A stretch of DNA of 64,000 bases from Perca fluviatilis. Taxonomy: Eukaryota; Chordata; Actinopteri; Perciformes; Percidae. The stretch is from the NCBI RefSeq assembly GCF_010015445.1, contig NC_053112.1, forward strand, positions 3,368,749-3,432,748. Reading direction: 5' to 3'. This document shows, piece by piece, positions 1-9,905 of the stretch (position 1 is the stretch's first letter; each line of letters begins with the position of its first letter). The notes beneath the pieces were generated by a model. That model worked only from the letters and a program-made list of their open reading frames with translations. It was not told where the DNA came from and made no database searches. A program made the position numbers and the translations under genes.

Positions 1-83
1 CGCAATTTTTACCCATTTGGGATCTTTATATTTCCCATCAGGATTTTGTTTTAAGAGTATTGAGATAACTCCCTCTTTGTGAG

Positions 84-320
84 TTAGATAGAATACCTTG
101 TAAAAAAGAAAAATTGAAAGATTCTAATAGGGTTTTTAATTTCTGTAAAGAAAATCTTATACATTTCGGTTGGGATTCCATCGATACCAGGAGATTTACC
201 AACTGAAAATGAATTAATTGCTTCCAATAACTCCTGCTCTGTTATTTCGCCTTCACAGCTTAATTGCTGTGAAGTAGAAAGTACAGAGACATTGTTTGAA
301 GGGAAATATTGCTCATTCAC
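84..320 (-). mobile_element. LINE reverse-transcriptase fragment (L1/Tx1-like)
   Basis: A 78-codon open stretch contains the motif GKSPGIDGIPTEMYK, the usual N-terminal reverse-transcriptase segment of L1-clade LINEs (GKSPGxDGxxxExYK). It is a short remnant with no full RT or endonuclease. It lies antisense to, and just upstream of, the transposon-associated exons that start at 393, so it probably interrupts that older element. Confidence 0.75.
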
Positions 321-392
321 ACCATTAAGGGGCTCCGATTGAATGTGCCCTGTATCCTGTCTTTGTGATCCTCAGATGTTCCTGTCCTGCAG

Positions 393-524
393 CGAGAAAG
401 TGAAGGGCCTTCCTCTCCAAGTTTAACAGATACATTGTCAATCTCAAGCAGTCTAAGTAGCGACACAAGTGATGCTGGATTTCAAATGATTCAACCTGTC
501 ATGGAATTTACCCGTGCAAGAAAT
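393..524 (+). CDS. transposon-associated gene, first exon seen
   Basis: Acceptor ...tgtcctgcag at 391-392 and donor gtaaat at 525. It is 44 complete codons, rich in Ser (LSISSSLSSDTSDAGF), phase 0 at both ends. Confidence 0.6.
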
Positions 525-3500
525 GTAAATTTATAACCTTACAGTTATTTAGTTGTCCTTACCTCAAAATCAAGCTTAGATTTGGGTTAAGGAATTGAAA
601 TGCATTGCAAATTATCTGTATGATCAATATATTGCAATACCTGTTTAGTTTGTTAATTGTTTTGTATTTATCGGTTGTATTTAGACTGTGGAGCAGATTC
701 TCACTTCCAAGCCTGCAGGGATGACTGTGATCAAAGAGTATGAAGAGACTGGGAGTTTGAAAGATTCCACCAGGCGATTATTGGTGAACATCATTGTAGC
801 TCACATGCATGAAAAGGAAGGGTAAGAGACTTACGGTCCTATCTTGCACCCTATGCAGCACAAAACTCGACGCAAGTGTCTTTGCTAGTTTAAGACCGAC
901 ACAGTTGTCAATTTCCCGTCCAGCGTCCACGTCGTTTAAGTAGCAAATGCACCTGTGCCCATCTTTGCACCCATGGGTGGCTAGTCTTACAGGGAGGAAT
1001 GTTCGGGTGCATTCTGGGTGTATTGCTATCTTGAGGCAGCGGGAAGTGATCGCGCCAATGGGAGATGCCACTCTGATTGGTTTATTGCATGTTACGCCCA
1101 AAACACACCTATGATTAATGAAGACATTAGGTACAACCCTTTAGAACCATGCGCACGGAACCTATTTTCCGCCGTCAAACTAGCAAAAGTGGATTTGGAC
1201 ACGCCCTAAACACACCTGCGGCATGCGCGCCACCGCGGCGCTTACATCACATGTCAAACTCATACTCAATGCGGGCCAAATCTGGCCCCGTGCAGATTTA
1301 GATCCGGCCGTATATCAATTTGGGTTCTCAAAAAATTTGGGCGGCACGCCCTAGTTGTGCGCCAAACCAAAAACACAGGAAAGTGTTTTTTTAAACTGCA
1401 ATTACCTGACATTCAAAGCAGAATATGGCAGATTTTCCGACTCTGAGACTCAGAAATCCCCCCGAGAAGCAGAGTTTTCATAATCAGGCTGTGAAACAGG
1501 TTGTTGTTAAAAAAATGTATCATTGTTTTGCTTGATTTGCTAATTTCTATGATGGCTAAGGAACTCTTTTGATGACTTTTTAGGCTTCATGTCAACAAAA
1601 ATGTCGGAAAATGCTACAAATTTACAAAAGGTGACAAATGTCTGAGAAAGCCACAAACAAGTCGGAAAAAAAATTAGGAAAAAAAACTACCAAAATGTAA
1701 AAAAAACATACCGTAACAAAAGCATGTCAATAAACTCTACATGTCTGGCCCTTGGTGGGATTCTCTTTTTCCAGTGTGGCCCTTTGTGAAAATGAGTTTG
1801 ACACCCCGGGCTTAGATCATTAAAATAGGGCCCTTAATGTTAATAGCCTGAAATTCATATTTGTAGAAGAGGCAAGAATGCTATTACATTCAAAACCTTT
1901 GCTTTTGCAGGAGAGCTGTAAGTAAAGCAACGAAGGAGTTTCATGCCTTTGGGATTGTGTCGCTCTTCCCATTTTTGAAAGACCCATACTCAAAAAAGGG
2001 ATATGTGAGTTTGCATTGTAGCCATACTGTAAACTAATGTTGGCAGTTCCATTTTGCTTTGTTGATCTTTTGTGTATACAGCATATATACACTACATCCA
2101 TCACAAACTTGTTATTGTCTGCCTTCCAACAAGAAATACTCTTTTATCTTCAGGAACATTTCTATGACATGCAGAGCAACAAAGGCTTTCTTGAGTGGCG
2201 TATAAAAACTGTGCAGCGTCAATCCAAAACCTCATCTGCATCCCGTAACAGAGTGGAGCTGAAAGGAGGTCCCACATCGTCAAGAACATCTGGATCCATA
2301 GATGACCAGCAAACAGGAGATGAATGTATGGAGGCCATGTCTCTTCTTCACCACATTACTGACCGTGACTTTGTCTTCCAGAAGATGAAAGAAACATTCC
2401 ATTATCGGCAAAAGGTGCTCCATGACCCACAGCAATCGGCAGACATACTTCAAATGTTTCCTCGTTTCTTGGACACTAAGGGACTGGTAAGTAACTAGTG
2501 TGAATTTGAAAAAAACGTGTATGTAATCTACTTGCTTTACTTTAAGTTATTTAAATGAAGGTCTTCCTATTTTTTATCAGATTTTGCAAGACTTCTTGAT
2601 GATGTTTGGAGCAGAGACTGCTTCCAGGTTCCTGGAAAAATGGAACACCAGTTTTAAAGACAAAGTAATTCAAGAGGCCAGGACCCTCAGAGAGACGTCT
2701 CTCCTGAAAAAACAGCTGAAATCTGCCCTGAATGAAGAATCTGACACTGCTGATGAGCCAGGTACTACAACAGTCTTACTTCATTAGTTTAGTAATGAGT
2801 TGTCAAAAAATCTCAACTGCTTACAAAAAAAGAGCATTACTGATATAAAGACCTTCTTTCTTTCTCTTAATACATTTGAATAACACATTAACATTACTTT
2901 TGACTAAAAAAGGGAAAACTAAATTTGATTTCAGCTGGACATACAGTTGGACAATCCTGTCTGACAGTGTCACCTACATCTTGTAGGCTGTCATGTTGTT
3001 GCAGCTCTTCATTGAAGCTCTGTGATAGTTTGACTCTGAAATATTCAAACATAAGACTTGATTTAGTAGCTGCGCTATTCTTTTAAGTGGAAATATTCAC
3101 CAAAACCAGCACAAGTTTGTGTTGATTGGCCTACTCTGAGCAGTGATGTTTAAGAGGTTAAATTAATAGCAGAAGATGGGTAACCTTGACCTCCACGAGG
3201 TAGAAGTGTGAAGAAATGCATTCTTAATTAAATTGTGTTACCCTGTCTGCAGAGTGGGACAGCGACATGGCATCTCTTCTTGTATTGCTCCATCTGCTAA
3301 CTCCTCAACCAGCTGGAAGGAAGCGGCCCAAAAAGATCAGTGTTGGAGAGGCAACTGATCATTTGGTTAAATTTCACAAGGTTTGTCAAAACAATAGAAT
3401 TCAATTTCAAATTTTGTCTATTTTTTAAACTAATTGCTTATGTGAAGATGTTTTCCTTTGTGTTTCAGTCTTGCCACAGCCTTGAAGAACATCTCATGAC

Positions 3501-3792
3501 GATCGAAGGAAACCCCCAGCCGTATCTGCTGGCCACGGGGACTTCAAAAGCACAGGTTTTCACCTTCTACATAGTCTTGGATAGAAAGCTTCTTCCATGT
3601 CAGTCTTCTACATCTCTGGGCGCATTTGATGAGCTGTTCAAGTCCCATTTTGTTTTCAGTGTGCAATATGATGATGCTCTGTCGAGCTTGTACAGATTCC
3701 TGCAGACTACTCTGTACAATATCGATATAGGGACAACAGAAGAAACTCCAAGAGTCAAAGAGTTAAGAGCAAAGCTGTTAAACAAGCACTAA
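393..3792 (+). CDS. transposon-associated multi-exon gene, 5' part outside the window
   Basis: Seven exons (393-524, 697-821, 1911-2004, 2154-2486, 2581-2761, 3253-3380, 3469-3792) each have AG acceptor and GT donor borders and join in a consistent frame to a TAA stop. The predicted protein has a Ser-rich segment, then a block typical of large uncharacterised fish families (SKPAGMTVIKEYEETGSLKD, FPFLKDPYSKKGY, FLEWRIKTVQR), then a C-terminal domain. From memory, these proteins often carry a PB1-like N-terminus and are multicopy next to a C2H2/transposase-like gene, as here. Function is unknown. Unlike its partner, no stop or frameshift is visible. Its 5' exons are beyond the left edge or were removed by the LINE insertion. 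Confidence 0.7.
697..821 (+). CDS. transposon-associated gene exon
   Basis: Acceptor gagcag, donor gtaagag. Encodes ILTSKPAGMTVIKEYEETGS and then RRLLVNIIVAHMHEKEG, the conserved core of this fish family. Ends in phase 2, which fits the exon at 1911. Confidence 0.65.
822..1070. mobile_element. non-autonomous DNA element, unamplified reference copy
   Basis: Lies in the intron after the exon ending at 821. The reverse complement of about 835-1025 matches 62640-62810: shared segments include the Asp-to-Ala-like block around ggacgggaaa, acaactgtgtc and cttaaactagcaaagacac. It contains one copy of the segment that was amplified into the 42-bp minisatellite at 61650-62670. Ends are not defined. 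Confidence 0.6.
1250..1835. mobile_element. hAT-like non-autonomous element
   Basis: Starts near gcgggccaaatctggcccc and ends near gagtttgacaccccgggc. The same subterminal theme (gggccgga..., cctcgagttagacacgtgtg) recurs at 60085-60390, so this is an interspersed family. No coding sequence. It sits in an intron of the transposon-associated gene. Confidence 0.5.
1911..2004 (+). CDS. transposon-associated gene exon
   Basis: Acceptor gcttttgcag, donor gtgagt. Encodes RAVSKATKEFHAFGIVSLFP followed by FLKDPYSKKGY, a recognisable block of the family. Confidence 0.65.
2154..2486 (+). CDS. transposon-associated gene exon
   Basis: Acceptor tttatcttcag, donor gtaagt. 111 codons starting EHFYDMQSNKGFLEWRIKTV and ending MFPRFLDTKGL. 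Includes a basic, Ser-rich linker. Confidence 0.7.
2581..2761 (+). CDS. transposon-associated gene exon
   Basis: Acceptor ttttttatcag, donor gtacta. Encodes ILQDFLMMFGAETASRFLEK and then a charged helix-rich tail ending TADEP. Confidence 0.7.
3253..3380 (+). CDS. transposon-associated gene exon
   Basis: Acceptor ctgtctgcag, donor gtttgt. Encodes EWDSDMASLLVLLHLLTPQP and then a basic segment ending HLVKFHK. Confidence 0.65.
3469..3792 (+). CDS. transposon-associated gene, last exon
   Basis: Acceptor ttgtgtttcag; 107 codons and TAA. Begins SCHSLEEHLMTIEGNPQPYL and ends VKELRAKLLNKH. Only 18 bases separate its stop from the ATG of the next gene. Confidence 0.7.
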   Translation, partial: SCHSLEEHLMTIEGNPQPYLLATGTSKAQVFTFYIVLDRKLLPCQSSTSLGAFDELFKSHFVFSVQYDDALSSLYRFLQTTLYNIDIGTTEETPRVKELRAKLLNKH

Positions 3793-3810
3793 TTTGCTAA
3801 AGCAGCAAAC

Positions 3811-6257
3811 ATGTTCAGATGTATCCTTTGTGCGTCATCCTTTGATACAGTTTTACTTCTGTTCAGGCACCTCAAATTAATTCATGCAATGTATTCTGGG
3901 AAAAATTTGAGACTAAAATGTGGTCAAATAGGATGTTGCTTGCAATTTTCAAGTTATTCTGGATTTAGAAGACATCTAATTAAGATACATGATCCTACTG
4001 ACAACACATGTGTACCTCATGAAACCCCTTCCAACTATGACACTCAACTGCACAATCATTCTCAGTGCTTAAATGATGAAACACCCTCTACTTCATCACA
4101 ATGCCAAAATGTTGAAGCAGGCCCTTCACTGTCAACTCACAGCAAAGATACGTGTGCCTCCATCATAGCCAAACTTTTGGGAAGCGGTGTACCAAATACT
4201 GTAGTTCTTTCTACAATTGAAAATTTACAGGAATTTGTGGAAGATTTGCAGTCTAATATTCAGGACCAAGTATTGAACTTACTTCCAGCTGACAATCCCT
4301 CTAGATCAGCCGTAGAAGAGCTTTTTAAAAGTATGGACAACCCTTTTAGCCAGTTGAATACGGATAGCAAATGGAAGAAGTATTTCAGGGAAAAATGGGA
4401 TATTGTATAGCCAGTTGAACAGCGCCTAGGAGTAAGGTATGATACCAGACGAAATAGCAAAACTGGAACCTATGAGCAAGTTCCAATCAATGACAAGTTC
4501 ATATATATTCCCATACTGAAAACACTCCAGTTCATTTTCAAGAATGAAAGTATTTGTGAGATGATGCAAACATGTACTCAGTGTGATAAATATGAGGACT
4601 TCTGTGATGGAAGCTACTTCAAAAGTCATCCTTTGTTTTCGAGTAGTAAGTTTGCCCTTCAAATCCAACTGTACTATGACGACTTTGAGTGTGCAAATCC
4701 ACTAGGTTAAAAAAAAAGGTATACATAAAGTTGGCTGCTTTTACTTTATCCTTAGAAATCTTCCCCCCCAGGGTGAATTCTGCCTTAATGAACATTCATC
4801 TTGTGTCATTGTTTCATGCACAAGATGCTAAGAAATACGGAATTGATGAAATACTGCGACCCTTAGTAAAGGACTTGAAAATATTAGAGACTACTGGGGT
4901 TGCAGTATCATTTGCTGATGTTTCTGTATTTGGCACTCTTGCACAAATTACTGGTGATAACTTGGGTATGCATACCATTCTTGGGTTCTTGGAGTCATTT
5001 AGTGCAAATTATTTCTGTAGATTTTGCTTAATTGATAAATCTTCAGCTCAGTCAATTTTCTCAGAAGATGACCCAAGTTTGACTTTAAGATCACAAGTTC
5101 TGAATGATCAGCATTATATGAGTTTGGTAGATGATCCGACATTAACTTCTTCATTTGGCATCAAGAGAAAGAGCATACTTAATACATTGAAATATTTCAA
5201 TATTGCAGAAAATTATGCAGTTGACATAATGCATGATATTTTGGAAGGGGTTGGTCAATATGAGGTGAAGTTGCTATTTTTTTATTTGATTGAACATTTC
5301 ATCTCTAAAGAAAGCTTGTTAAATAGGATGTATGCCTTTAACTATGGCTATCTGGAAAAGAAAAACAAGCCTACGAATATTAACCTGGAACTTGCAGGAA
5401 TAGACTAGGTTAAGCTACGCTTTATCACAAATCCTGTGATTATCACAAATATACCTTCTGCTTTTTGTGAGCCCCTGGTACCAGAGGATGATTTGCACTG
5501 GCACTTGTTGCTGTTGTTGCTGAACATTATAAACATTGTGTTCTCATACTCAATCACTGAAGGAATGACTGTGTACTTAAAGCACCTGATTATTGAACAT
5601 CACAAACTCTTCAAAGAACTGTATCCATCAAAGAACTTGTTACCAAAACGTCATTTCATGGTCCACTATCCAAGGTGCATTCGAAAAATTGGACCACTCA
5701 TTCATATCTGGACTATGAGATTCGAAGCCAAACACAAATTTTTCAAAGATTGTGTGAAGAACTATAAGAATTTGACAGTGTCACTTGCAAAGAAACACCA
5801 ATTTGCAGTAGCTTATCATTGGGAATGCTTAACTGCAAAAGCAGTTGAATCTGGTCCAGTCAAACTGTGTTTACTTGAGACACTAGAATATGCAGAAGAT
5901 ATATCTGCATATCTGCACATTGATACACAAGCCACTGTCAACCTCACAAACAGGGTAAATTGTGGAGTTGAATACCGTGTTGGCCTCTTTGTTTGCACAA
6001 GCACTGATGAAAACATGCCAGTGTTCAGTAAATTAACCTCTATCATTTTGCACAATGGGAAAGTTGTTTTTGTTTTGGTTGAACATGAAACTTGTTTCCA
6101 TGACCATTTCCATTCTTTCCAAATAAGTGAAAGCATCCCTAGGAAGGTTTTGGTTCTAGAAAGGGATAGATTAAAGCATTTCAAATCGTTTGATGCCCAA
6201 ATGTCCTATGGGTGTGATTCACATTTTTATGTTGTTTTAGAAAGTTGTATTGTTTAA
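3811..6257 (+). pseudogene. C2H2 + DUF4218/TNP2-like transposase gene, inactivated
   Basis: N-terminal reading 3811-4410 has a C2H2-like region (CxxC...HLKLIH, then CGQIGC...HLIKIH). The same frame continues after an in-frame TAG at 4408 to a TAA at 4708, where a run of A marks a frameshift. The main domain then reads on from about 4711 to a TAG at 5406, and in the same frame from 5409 to 6257. Landmarks are LQIQLYYDDFECANPLG, AVDIMHDILEGVGQYEVKL, KRHFMVHYPRCIRKIGPL and MRFEAKHKFFKDCVKNYKN. These resemble the animal relatives of CACTA/EnSpm TNP2-DUF4218 transposases; the superfamily is my inference. Two stops and a frameshift make it a dead copy. Confidence 0.75.
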
Positions 6258-6630
6258 GTGAATGTTTGCTGAAACATTTTTTCACACTGTGAGTAAAGAA
6301 AGCACTTATATTCAAAATATAACTTGTTACACAAGTAAGTATCCATGTAGCATGGACTGTTAAACACTGTATGGATTTGTCAATACAAATAAATATTTGT
6401 AGTAATAATGGTATATTGCCCAAATGTCCTATGGGTGTGATTCACATTGTGTTGTTATAGAAAGTTGTATCGTTGAAGTGAATGTTTGCTGAAAAAAATG
6501 TTCATGCTGTGAGTAAATAAAGCACTTCTTTTCAAAATATAACTTGTTACACAAGTAAGTATCCAAGCATGGATTGTTAAACACTGTATGGATTTTTCAA
6601 TACAAATAAATATTTGTAGTAATAATGGTG
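6196..6630 (+). repeat. direct tandem duplication of about 222 bp
   Basis: The last codons, stop region and 3' UTR of the transposase pseudogene (cccaaatgtcctatgggtgt ... aaataaatatttgtagtaat) occur twice, at about 6196-6417 and 6418-6630. Each copy contains aataaa. Small differences show the duplication is not very recent. Confidence 0.85.
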
Positions 6631-6639
6631 TATTGTTTT

Positions 6640-6968
6640 TTGTTTTATGTAGTCTTTTTCACCTAAAACCTTTCATTTTGTATCAACTCTATAAGTGTTA
6701 AATAAAACATACTTTAAGTGTTGATTGTGAAGGAGTTAACATTAAAATTGACTCAAGGTTAGAGTTCTATTTTACTCTACATGGGATTAGTGTTGAACTC
6801 CCACAATAGTTCAGTTTTAACTCCTGAAAAGGGTTAAAGGATCAACTCCTACAAAATAGTTACTTTAACTCTGCCCTAGAGTTTATTTGATGGTCACACA
6901 TGTACACTCAAATTGAGTTGATTTGAACTCCCAGAGAGTTTATTCCAAAGGCTAAAATTTGCTGTGCA
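6640..6968. mobile_element. element end with repeated AACTC/GAGTT motifs
   Basis: No gene. It carries many short motifs of the type ttaactc, gaactccc and gagttaac in both orientations, as in transposon subterminal regions, and ends near aaatttgctgtgcagg. Probably the 3' end of the element encoding the two genes upstream. Confidence 0.45.
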
Positions 6969-7472
6969 GGAAGATGGATCACATCACTCCAGTTCTGCAG
7001 TCTTTACACTGGCTTCCAGTGCTTCAAAGAATTGATTTTCAAGTATTCTGCTGGTTTATAAATCATTAAACGGTTTAGGGCCAAAATACTTTTCGGATCT
7101 ACTTGTAAATTATGAACCAGCCAGACCTCTCAGATCATCTGGGACCGGTCTGCCTGCTGTCCCCAGAATCAGAAACAAAAAGGTGGAAGCAGCGTTCAGT
7201 TTTTATGCTCCACATATCTGGACATATCTGGAACAAACTCCCGGGTGACTGTAAGTCAGCAACAACTCTCAGCTCATTTAAATCAAGGCTGAAGACCTAT
7301 CTTTTTGACGTTGCCTATTTTTAAGGCATTGTACTGTGCTGTGAGTTTTGTGCCTGTATTCTGCTTTTAATTTTGGTTTTATTTCTAAATGCGTTTTAAT
7401 GTTTTATGTAAAGCACTTTGAATTGCACCGCTGCTGAAATGTGCTACATAAATAAAATTGCCTTGCCTTGAC
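6969..7472 (+). mobile_element. L2-type LINE 3' fragment
   Basis: Encodes the C-terminal tail pattern of fish L2/Maui elements: SVFMLHISGHIWNKLPGDCK and then FKSRLKTYLFDVAYF with a TAA. The 3' end is gtgctacataaataaaattgccttgcc, matching the short-repeat tails of L2. Truncated at the 5' side and frameshifted. Confidence 0.8.
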
Positions 7473-8103
7473 TACAAGCTATTTTAGTGGATTTGTTTTG
7501 GGACAAGTTACATTGGGTATCTTAGAGTGTTTATTTTTACCAAAGGAGGAGGGTGGCCAAGGTATGGTACACATAGAAAGAAGAGTGGCAACTTTCAGAG
7601 TACAGTTTGTACAGAAATATCTCACAGGTCCAAAAGATGTAGTTTGGAGAGATGTGACAAGTAGCTTGTTAAGGAAGACAGCTGGTCTGGGGTTAGACAC
7701 TGCACTGTTTCTGATGGATTTTAAGTTTTTAAACCTGTGTGGATTTTCTCCTTTTTATCAGTCACTTTTCAAGGTGTGGAGTTATTTTAAAACAGACTTG
7801 AGCCTACATGTTCTCTCCACTGGTTATTAGAAGAGCCCCTAATAAATGGGGCTAGGATGGATGTTCAGGACAGCATGACGCCGGGCCTCACCAACATGCT
7901 GTGCACCACAGGAGCTGTCACCCTGAAGAGAATAGTAGATGTAGCAGGGCCTGGGCTGACTGATACATCCGCGGTGGCTTCTCTTCTGGGGTAGAGGTCT
8001 ATTTGACAGACCAGGAACAGTTTAGAGAAGTGGACTGAGAGACTGATGGAGGAGGAATGTAAAATGCTCCAGGATTACTGTGTTGGCGTGGAAACACCAG
8101 ATG
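7473..8103 (+). mobile_element. Tx1-like LINE ORF2 fragment, upstream part
   Basis: Encodes LPKEEGGQGMVHIERRVATF and RVQFVQKYL, the post-RT region of Tx1/L1-clade LINEs. The frame is broken by stops, and the element is split by another insertion at about 8104-8735. Confidence 0.75.
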
Positions 8104-8735
8104 GGCAACATGGCATCATGACTTTGCGTAAATATATACGCCACTTTCATAAAGCCAAATGGCGTGTTATTTTACGCCATTTTCAGCTATCCACGTGTAT
8201 GATACACGCTGGAAACAGCTGATGTAAACAGACCCACCACGTGGCCCGCCGCCCGCGTTAACGCGTATCGCGCGACGCCGACGGCGAACAACGCCACAGC
8301 GTAAACACGTCCCGCCCAAGAAAAAACAAATGGTTGAGTTTAGGAAAAGAACACAGGGAAAGGCTTTAGTAACAAAACAGTGACAAAAACACGGAAAATA
8401 ACGACTAAAACACGCTTACGACAACAACAAATGGTTGGGTTTAGGAAAGAAACATTGGGTAAGGCTTATTAAAAACAAAAAATTAAAAACAAAAAACGGG
8501 AAAAAACGGCAGAAAAATCGCCACACGCGAGGCGCCACCCCAACCTACCTCCTTACCCAATCCCCCGTTCCTTTATACCACTCGCTACGGCGGAAATGGA
8601 CTCGCAATATAGGCCAATGGCGGCCGATTTGCGTTGATATACACGCAAAAATGCGATTATGCGTCTTCATAAAACGCAAAAACGGAATACAAATTGGCGT
8701 GTCATACATACGCCAATTCATGAGATCAGTCTGAG
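8104..8735. mobile_element. non-autonomous element inserted in the LINE
   Basis: Its left end (catgactttgcgtaaatat, then atacgccactttcataaag) matches the reverse complement of 46490-46560. It has internal near-repeats of ggttgagtttaggaaaagaa and ggttgggtttaggaaagaaa. It ends around cgccaattcatgagatcagt. Many CpG-rich short palindromes; no credible protein. Confidence 0.6.
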
Positions 8736-9676
8736 ATGGGAGTGATCCTTTTCCGGAGTTGGGATTTATTCCTAAACTTGATGGATTTACTGTTTTTTTT
8801 TTAAATGTGATGGACTCTAAGTATGTGGACTTGTATACTGTCAAAGGAAAGGTTGTGTACAAATGGTGTGTAAAACTGGACTTAAGAGTAAACAAAGTGT
8901 GGAGACAGAGACTGGGTGTGGACACAATGTGGACACTGAGACTGGGTGTGGACAGTGGTGTGAAACCAGTATGGATTTTTTTTTTTTATAAATCTCTTCT
9001 GAAGAAAAGGACTGGGGATTTACAGTGGAGGATTTTACATGGAGCCATTGCTGTAAATGCTTTGATTTCTGTGATCAACCCAACAGTTTTAAGTGGTTGT
9101 CCATTCTGCGGCGTAGTAGAGATAGTTTTTCACAGTTTTTATGAATGCCAGAGACTTTGGAAGCTGTTTGATGTGCTGGAGAAGGTTTTTACACGGTTTG
9201 GTGAGAAGTGGTCTAAGGTTGCTTTAATTTTTGAAGCCAGCTACATGCAGGCTAAATGCCTGTAAATGGCAATTACTTAATCTGATTGTAGGAGAGGCAA
9301 AAATTCCATCTACATTAGCAGGAAGAATAAAGTGGAGGACAGGGCAGGACAGGAAGCACTTCCTGTTCTCATCTCTTTAGTGAAAGCCAGAGTCTGGGTT
9401 GATTTTAAGTTTTATAAAGAAATGAATAACATTGATGATTTTCTGAAACAGTGGTGCTATAAAGATGCATTATGTTCTGAAGTAGGAGATGATTTAATAT
9501 TTGACAGAATATTTAGGTAGGGATGTGATTGTTTGTCAGGTAAATTACCTGTTTTTTAGGTGCATATTTTCTGTGGCCCTATTCTGATGGAATTTTTTTT
9601 GCTTTTGTGTTGGTGTTTCTAGTTTTTAAAATAAAGACTTATAAAAAATCAAAAATCTCTTTCTCTCTCTCTCTCA
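8736..9676 (+). mobile_element. Tx1-like LINE ORF2 fragment, 3' part and tail
   Basis: Encodes LQWRILHGAIAVNALISVIN and then CPFCGVVEIVFHSFYECQRLW, the zf-RVT-type Cys-His C-terminus of this LINE clade. The 3' UTR ends aataaagacttataaaaaatc followed by a TC-rich tail. Broken by stops. Confidence 0.75.
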
Positions 9677-9792
9677 AACACTAATTGGAAAAAGCAGCTT
9701 TAACGGCATCCTTCTATTTAAAACTTATTTTAGTGACAAACAGTGACTTTGATGGAATAGTGATGAAAACAAAAACCTTTAAAATGTCTCAC

Positions 9793-9905
9793 GTTTCTGT
9801 CAGCGGTGATCCGTCGACCCATTGCCATTTGTATTCTCCTTGTCTCCGTCCATACCTTAGACCAATCCAGTACTCTCCATCCTTACTCAGCTCAGTGACA
9901 AACTT
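9793..9905 (-). CDS. lectin receptor exon 6 (CTLD middle)
   Basis: Acceptor tcaacttctag, donor gtgaga. Encodes KFVTELSKDGEYWIGLRYGR and then KWQWVDGSPLTET. The WIGL motif and the W-x-W-VDG block are hallmark CTLD core residues. Ends in phase 2. Confidence 0.85.
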
